DNA from: Clostridiales bacterium
Lineage (GTDB): Bacteria > Bacillota > Clostridia > Christensenellales > Aristaeellaceae
Direction of reading: 5' to 3'
Assembly (NCBI GenBank): GCA_012728435.1
Contig: JAAYFC010000134.1
Location: 1 to 64,000 of the forward strand
Length of the DNA: 64,000 nt
Shown: piece after piece, positions 59,950 to 64,000 of the stretch
Numbering within the stretch: position 1 is the stretch's first letter
Layout: each line of letters starts with the position of its first letter
Notes under the pieces: generated by a model
Database searches by the model: none
What the model saw: only the letters and a program-made list of their open reading frames with translations
What the model was told of the DNA's origin: nothing
Position numbers and translations under genes: made by a program

Positions 59950-61767
59950 CTAGAACCCGTTGTCCTTGTTAATCTGGTCAATCTTGCTGCTGCGCAGCGG
60001 CGGGTTGCAATGCGGGCAAGGCGTCAGCTTGGAATGCTCCTGATTGTCCAGTTCAGAATACACCAGTGCGCCTTCCAAGGGCAAGTACCTGTCTTTGATG
60101 CTGCGGCAATTCTGATCCGCATGATAGTATTTACCGCCCTGGGGATTAAAGAATAGGGGCAAATTTGCATCCGGGTATTCATAATAACGGTTGTCATCAT
60201 CCCACACCAGCACCTTGGTGTTAACCTTAATGTTGTTCCATAGCCAGGTCATGTTGATGCCGTCATTGTTGTTTACCCGCTGGACACGAATGCAACCGTG
60301 GCTTGCCTTTTTGCCAAGCTGTGATTCTTGGGAGGAATAATCCCAATAGCCGGTGCGTTCATTTAAAATATAAGGCACCTCGTGTATCAGCGCGCCACCA
60401 TTAATTCGCATAGACATCCGGCAAACCAGGTTGCCCGCGTTGAAGTCACCCGTTCGGCTGACCATTAAAAACTCACCGGATGGGGTTTCATTCCAAGGCT
60501 GCTGTTTGGTGGGTATGCCGGTTGAAATCATCAATTCGGTGATAATCTTCCCGTTTTGGAAAACGTACAATCGCTGCTTTAATTTGTCAATCAGCAGCCC
60601 GTAGTCATCCCGTGGTGTGATGACCTTGAGTTCTGAAGTTCTAATGTAACCGCGAATCAGGTCATCTGTGTCGCCATATCCCCTGCGCGTGCGGTTATTA
60701 GGGCCGTAGGATGAATTGTAGACCTCCACCAATGACCATCCGTCATCATACTGCTCTATTACATGAACACCTTGGGACTCATAGCCAACCTCGCCCAAGA
60801 TGTTATCGCGTTTGCTGCTGTCATCTCGTGTTGCGCGCAGCTTGTAGGTATCCCGCTGGTCTTTGCCCCATAGCACGGTAATTGGCTGCATCATGACCTT
60901 CCAAATGGCTTCCTCATCGTAGTCACCAACGGGCAATCGCCAGAAATCCTTGCCGTAATCTTCCTTTGTTACAACTTCTTTGGTTGGAACGGTGTAGCGA
61001 TAGGCTTCTTCGGGCACAGGCGGAGCGCTCTGCGCATCGGCAGGCTTCTGGGATGGTGTCAGTTCTGTGGATTTGGGTGTAAACTCCTCTGGTGAATCTT
61101 GGACTAACTTGGATTCGTTTACATCCAATGTGATGTGCTGCTGGTTGGCAGCAAAGCCCGTTTCATCCAAGAAGACCACAGTCAAGGTGTGCTTGCCGGC
61201 AGGAGCCGGGCCTGACGTGAGCATCCCATCCCAGTTAATATCCGTCTTGCCTTCTAAAATCTCTTCGTGGAAGATGGTGTAATGCTCATGACCGACATGG
61301 AAAACCACTGCCAAGGTACCTGGCATATTCACATTGACGGACATATTCCAATCATCACCTGGTGTAATCTGGCTGTCCTGCAGTTTCATCTGGGTGACCT
61401 GTGGACTCATTTTACCAACGTGAACTGTGTGTGTAATTGTTTCGCCTTCGGCAGACAGCGCGATGGTGTAGATTCCTTCTTCGATAGGCTTCATGATGTT
61501 ATCCATACCATTCCACATGAAGAGGTTCTCGCCTTGCTGAATTGGGATGGATTGAAGGATTACAAACAGCGTTTGACCCTGTTGATTCATCAGCGACAGG
61601 GTACCGACGCCTTCCTTGGTTGACTCAAAATGAAACATCTCTGTTTTCCCGGGCCTGATGAGGCTTGGGAACTTATTTATTACAAGCTGCTGGTTTTCCG
61701 CACCGGCAAAAATAAATGGCAACAACAACATAATTACAAGTGACAGGGTAAGAATTCGTTTGGTCAT
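59950..61767 (-). CDS. L,D-transpeptidase with Ig-like and metal-binding regions
   Basis: An exported YkuD-family enzyme that makes 3-3 cross-links in peptidoglycan. Signal peptide 1-23; two FlgD-like Ig domains (about 30-215); a Pro-rich linker (about 220-255); an SH3-like part; then YkuD (about 395-525) with SHGCIRV and catalytic C492. The last 60 residues carry YYHADQNC then TPCPHC (C554, C584, C587), a small zinc-ribbon-like tail. 605 residues. AAGGAGGG precedes the ATG. It leads the operon with the surface acylation genes. Confidence 0.9.
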   Translation of the reverse strand: MTKRILTLSLVIMLLLPFIFAGAENQQLVINKFPSLIRPGKTEMFHFESTKEGVGTLSLMNQQGQTLFVILQSIPIQQGENLFMWNGMDNIMKPIEEGIYTIALSAEGETITHTVHVGKMSPQVTQMKLQDSQITPGDDWNMSVNVNMPGTLAVVFHVGHEHYTIFHEEILEGKTDINWDGMLTSGPAPAGKHTLTVVFLDETGFAANQQHITLDVNESKLVQDSPEEFTPKSTELTPSQKPADAQSAPPVPEEAYRYTVPTKEVVTKEDYGKDFWRLPVGDYDEEAIWKVMMQPITVLWGKDQRDTYKLRATRDDSSKRDNILGEVGYESQGVHVIEQYDDGWSLVEVYNSSYGPNNRTRRGYGDTDDLIRGYIRTSELKVITPRDDYGLLIDKLKQRLYVFQNGKIITELMISTGIPTKQQPWNETPSGEFLMVSRTGDFNAGNLVCRMSMRINGGALIHEVPYILNERTGYWDYSSQESQLGKKASHGCIRVQRVNNNDGINMTWLWNNIKVNTKVLVWDDDNRYYEYPDANLPLFFNPQGGKYYHADQNCRSIKDRYLPLEGALVYSELDNQEHSKLTPCPHCNPPLRSSKIDQINKDNGF

Positions 61768-61795
61768 TCAGCCCTCCTTCGTCATGATTGTACAT

Positions 61796-61824
61796 ATCTT
61801 AACAAAATGTTTGTTACCCTTCAA
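61796..61824 (-). promoter_or_regulatory. Promoter of the L,D-transpeptidase-MBOAT operon
   Basis: Minus strand: TTGAAG (61824-61819), 17-nt spacer, TAAGAT (61801-61796), 29 nt before the ATG. Confidence 0.7.
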
Positions 61825-61944
61825 GGGCTTAAACTAAACACTTTGTAAACAGATTGGACACAGATTCTAATGAATACTAAATATGTTTCAAGCTTGGGAG
61901 CCATCAGTTTTGTTCGTTGCTAATAAAGCAGTGCCATTGAATGA

Positions 61945-61973
61945 TTGACAGCGTCCCTGTCAGTCGATAAGAT
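61945..61973 (+). promoter_or_regulatory. Promoter of ruvCAB with overlapping palindrome
   Basis: TTGACA (61945-61950), 17-nt spacer, TAAGAT (61968-61973), 22 nt before the ruvC start. A perfect inverted repeat TGACAG-CGTCC-CTGTCA (61946-61962) covers the -35 box and half the spacer; it could be a repressor site. It is not the Bacillus-type LexA box (CGAAC-N4-GTTCG). Confidence 0.7.
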
Positions 61974-61994
61974 ACATCTGATAAGGAGGGTGTC

Positions 61995-62489
61995 TTGCGC
62001 ATTTTAGGGATTGATCCGGGACTGGCTACCATGGGTTGGGGTGTCATTGAAGGCCAGGCGAATAAAGCGGTGTTTATCGCTTGCGGCGTCATCGAAACGG
62101 CCGCAGACACCCCCTTTCCCCAGCGTCTGGTAGAAATAGACAATGCCATCTCCGCCCTGCTACAACTTTATCAACCTGATGAAATTGTTTTTGAGCAACT
62201 GTTTTTCGCCAAGAATGTAACCACCGCGTTTGCGGTGAGCGCCGCCCGCGGCGTTGCGGTTGCCCGCTGCGCTCAGTATACGGATGCCTTGTTTGAATAC
62301 ACCCCCATGCAGATCAAACAGGCCGTAGTTGGCTATGGCAGCGCCAAGAAAAACCAGGTACAGCAGATGGTCAAACTGCTGCTGAACCTGCCCGTTCACC
62401 CACGGCCTGACGACGCAGCAGATGCAGTAGCCGCAGCTGTAACCCACTACAACACGGGCCGCTTTGGCCATGAGTACCGGATGAAATAG
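61995..62489 (+). CDS. ruvC: Holliday junction endonuclease RuvC
   Basis: Resolves Holliday junctions by paired cuts. Catalytic residues D7 (GIDPGLATMGWG), E67 (VFEQLFF), D140 and D143 (RPDDAADA) are present. 164 residues. The start is TTG 61995, set by AAGGAGGG 4 nt upstream; no ATG fits. It is first in ruvC-ruvA-ruvB. Confidence 0.96.
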   Translation: MRILGIDPGLATMGWGVIEGQANKAVFIACGVIETAADTPFPQRLVEIDNAISALLQLYQPDEIVFEQLFFAKNVTTAFAVSAARGVAVARCAQYTDALFEYTPMQIKQAVVGYGSAKKNQVQQMVKLLLNLPVHPRPDDAADAVAAAVTHYNTGRFGHEYRMK

Positions 62490-62499
62490 AGGAACCCAA

Positions 62500-63111
62500 A
62501 TGTATGCTTTTTTAGAAGGCTTGGTCGCTGAAAAAAACGGAAACGAGTTGGTGCTCAACGTGAACGGGGTTGGCTACCAGATTATGTGTACCCAGGCCGC
62601 CATCTCCAAGGCGCCGCCAAAGGACGAGTTTATCAGGGTGTATACCTGGTTAAGCGTCCGGGATGATGCGATGGAGCTGTTTGGCTTCGACAGCCGGGAA
62701 GAGCGCACCTTGTTTTTAAACCTCAACACCGTTACCGGGATTGGGCCACGCACCGCGCTGAACATCCTGAACAGCATGCCGCTGAAGGATTTGACGCTGG
62801 CTATTTTAACAGAAGATGTGCAAACGCTGTCCCGCGCGCCAGGTGTAGGCAAAAAGACTGCGCAGCGCATTTCTCTTGAATTAAAAGACCGCATGAGTAA
62901 AGAAGATTTCAGCAGCGGCTTATCCCAGTTGCCCACCGGCACTGTGAGCCAGCAGATGGGTTCCGTTGGTGAGGCAATCCAGGCGCTGGCAGCCCTGGGT
63001 TACAGCCAAAGCGAAGCTGCGCTGGCGGTGTCCAAGGTTCACCAGACAGCTGGTGAACTGCCCGCGGATGAGCTGGTGCGTCAGGCGCTGCGCTCGATGA
63101 TGAAAGGATAA
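62500..63111 (+). CDS. ruvA: Holliday junction branch migration protein RuvA
   Basis: Tetrameric junction-binding protein that loads RuvB. MYAFLEGLVAEK opens the OB domain; the HhH motifs are VTGIGPRTALNIL and APGVGKKTAQRIS; domain III (about 150-203) contacts RuvB. 203 residues. It begins 10 nt after ruvC, with AGAGGA upstream. Confidence 0.97.
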   Translation: MYAFLEGLVAEKNGNELVLNVNGVGYQIMCTQAAISKAPPKDEFIRVYTWLSVRDDAMELFGFDSREERTLFLNLNTVTGIGPRTALNILNSMPLKDLTLAILTEDVQTLSRAPGVGKKTAQRISLELKDRMSKEDFSSGLSQLPTGTVSQQMGSVGEAIQALAALGYSQSEAALAVSKVHQTAGELPADELVRQALRSMMKG

Positions 63112-63114
63112 GGC

Positions 63115-64000
63115 ATGCAGGACGACCGCTTTATGATGACTGGCTACCGTGATGAAGACTGGGATCATGACCTATCCCTGCGCCCGCGGAATTTACGTGA
63201 ATACATCGGTCAGGACGCAGTCAAGCAGAATTTAACCATCTACATCAAAGCAGCATTAGGGCGCAGGGACGCTTTAGACCATATGCTGCTATACGGACCG
63301 CCTGGCCTTGGCAAGACAACCTTGGCATGCATTGTCGCCGCGGAAATGGGGCAGAATATCCGCATCACCTCTGGTCCAGCTATTGACCGGCCGGGTGACC
63401 TGGCCGCTATTTTAACCAACTTAAACGCTGGAGATATCCTGTTTATTGATGAAATCCATCGGCTATCCCGCGCGGTGGAAGAAGTGCTGTACCCTGCAAT
63501 GGAGGACTATGCCCTGGACATCATGATTGGCAAGGGTCCTACGGCGCGCTCCATGCGTTTAGACCTTCCTCATTTTACCTTGGTCGGCGCAACCACTCGG
63601 GCTGGTCAGCTTTCCGCCCCGCTGCGGGATCGCTTTGGGATGGTATTCCGCCTGGAACTGTATTCGCCAGAGGAATTGGCGCAGATTGTAAAGCGCTCCT
63701 CCTCCATTTTGGGTATGCCAGCGGATGAAGAAGGCATCATCGAGATTGCCAAGCGCAGCCGTGGGACGCCACGCATTGCCAACCGCATGCTCAAACGCGT
63801 GCGGGATTACGCGCAGGTGCAGGCAGACGGTAAAATCACCAGGACCGTTGCCAACGAAGGCTTGAACCTCTTAGAAATTGACGCTTTAGGCTTAGACAAA
63901 GTGGATCGCAATGTACTGGAAACCATGATTGACAAATTCGGCGGCGGACCTGTTGGTCTGGACACTTTGGCTGCCTCCACAGGTGAGGACGCCCTGACGA
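63115..64000 (+). CDS. ruvB: Holliday junction branch migration ATPase RuvB, cut by window end
   Basis: The ring motor that drives branch migration. The first 295 codons are visible: [12 protein letters not shown], Walker [10 protein letters not shown], Walker B FIDEIHRL, sensor motif VGATTRAG, arginine finger region APLRDRFG and the winged-helix start [12 protein letters not shown]. About 40-50 residues should be missing beyond the right edge. It starts 3 nt after ruvA. Confidence 0.97.
   Translation, partial: MQDDRFMMTGYRDEDWDHDLSLRPRNLREYIGQDAVKQNLTIYIKAALGRRDALDHMLLYGPPGLGKTTLACIVAAEMGQNIRITSGPAIDRPGDLAAILTNLNAGDILFIDEIHRLSRAVEEVLYPAMEDYALDIMIGKGPTARSMRLDLPHFTLVGATTRAGQLSAPLRDRFGMVFRLELYSPEELAQIVKRSSSILGMPADEEGIIEIAKRSRGTPRIANRMLKRVRDYAQVQADGKITRTVANEGLNLLEIDALGLDKVDRNVLETMIDKFGGGPVGLDTLAASTGEDALT

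Noticed and set aside
1..64000. CRISPR array, rRNA genes, prophage or complete insertion sequence
   Set aside because: None was seen: no regularly spaced repeats, no rRNA sequence, and no phage or intact transposase genes.

Overview
The window reads as a chromosomal segment of a low-to-mid GC Gram-positive bacterium, most likely a member of the Clostridia (Bacillota). Evidence: a PolC-type replicative polymerase, ScpA/ScpB, Asp23 and fatty-acid kinase FakA, YhaM exoribonuclease, a type IIA topoisomerase pair, an Rnf complex, VanY-type D,D-carboxypeptidases, an MBOAT/DHHW/SGNH surface acylation module, and promoters of the TTGACA-17-TATAAT type throughout. The order is only guessed (Christensenellales or a related group); no 16S gene or sporulation gene is present to settle it.

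Layout. 1-944: the tail of an unidentified gene, then a gene-poor AT-rich stretch ending in a terminator. 945-2671: rnhA and ackA (minus). 2772-2950: tRNA-Ser(GGA) with its own promoter and terminator. 3073-5009: der-plsY (plus). 5031-15614: a minus-strand operon frr, small PASTA-like gene, uppS, cdsA, dxr, rseP, ispG, polC, pgmB (ribosome recycling, isoprenoid and phospholipid precursors, membrane protease, replication). 15772-23876: minus-strand operon ribF-rnfG-rnfC-rnfD-rnfE-rnfA-rnfB-CDF transporter. 24053-32486: rpsO, pnp, M16 peptidase, dUTPase-like gene, a secreted DUF3298-like protein and ftsK/spoIIIE, all minus. 32733-42147: plus-strand parE-parC, DUF2232 membrane protein, rplI, dnaB, yhaM and a lipoprotein. 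42166-51943: a tightly packed minus-strand run of eleven genes from iscS and iscU through hflX, three VanY paralogues, a YprB-like nuclease, a TPR protein, an M50 protease, scpA and scpB. 52019-56107: asp23, fakA, recG. 56211-61767: L,D-transpeptidase, MBOAT, DHHW protein, SGNH hydrolase and a DUF4358 lipoprotein. 61995-64000: ruvC-ruvA-ruvB, with ruvB cut by the window edge.

Most of this is housekeeping. The most unusual part is the Rnf operon. Its RnfG carries five tandem FMN-binding domains, each with a covalent flavinylation motif, instead of one. It is preceded directly by a RibF that has only the FAD synthetase half, and FAD is the substrate of the flavin transferase that loads such domains. 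Other points worth checking are an HflX with a complete JAMM metalloprotease-like motif in its N-terminal extension, a triplet of VanY paralogues of which two share an acidic FFGS tail, and a lipoprotein gene whose signal peptide only makes sense if translation starts at ATT.

Starts were chosen from Shine-Dalgarno spacing, overlap with the upstream gene and family length. Domain calls rest on motifs recognised by eye; no database search was run.
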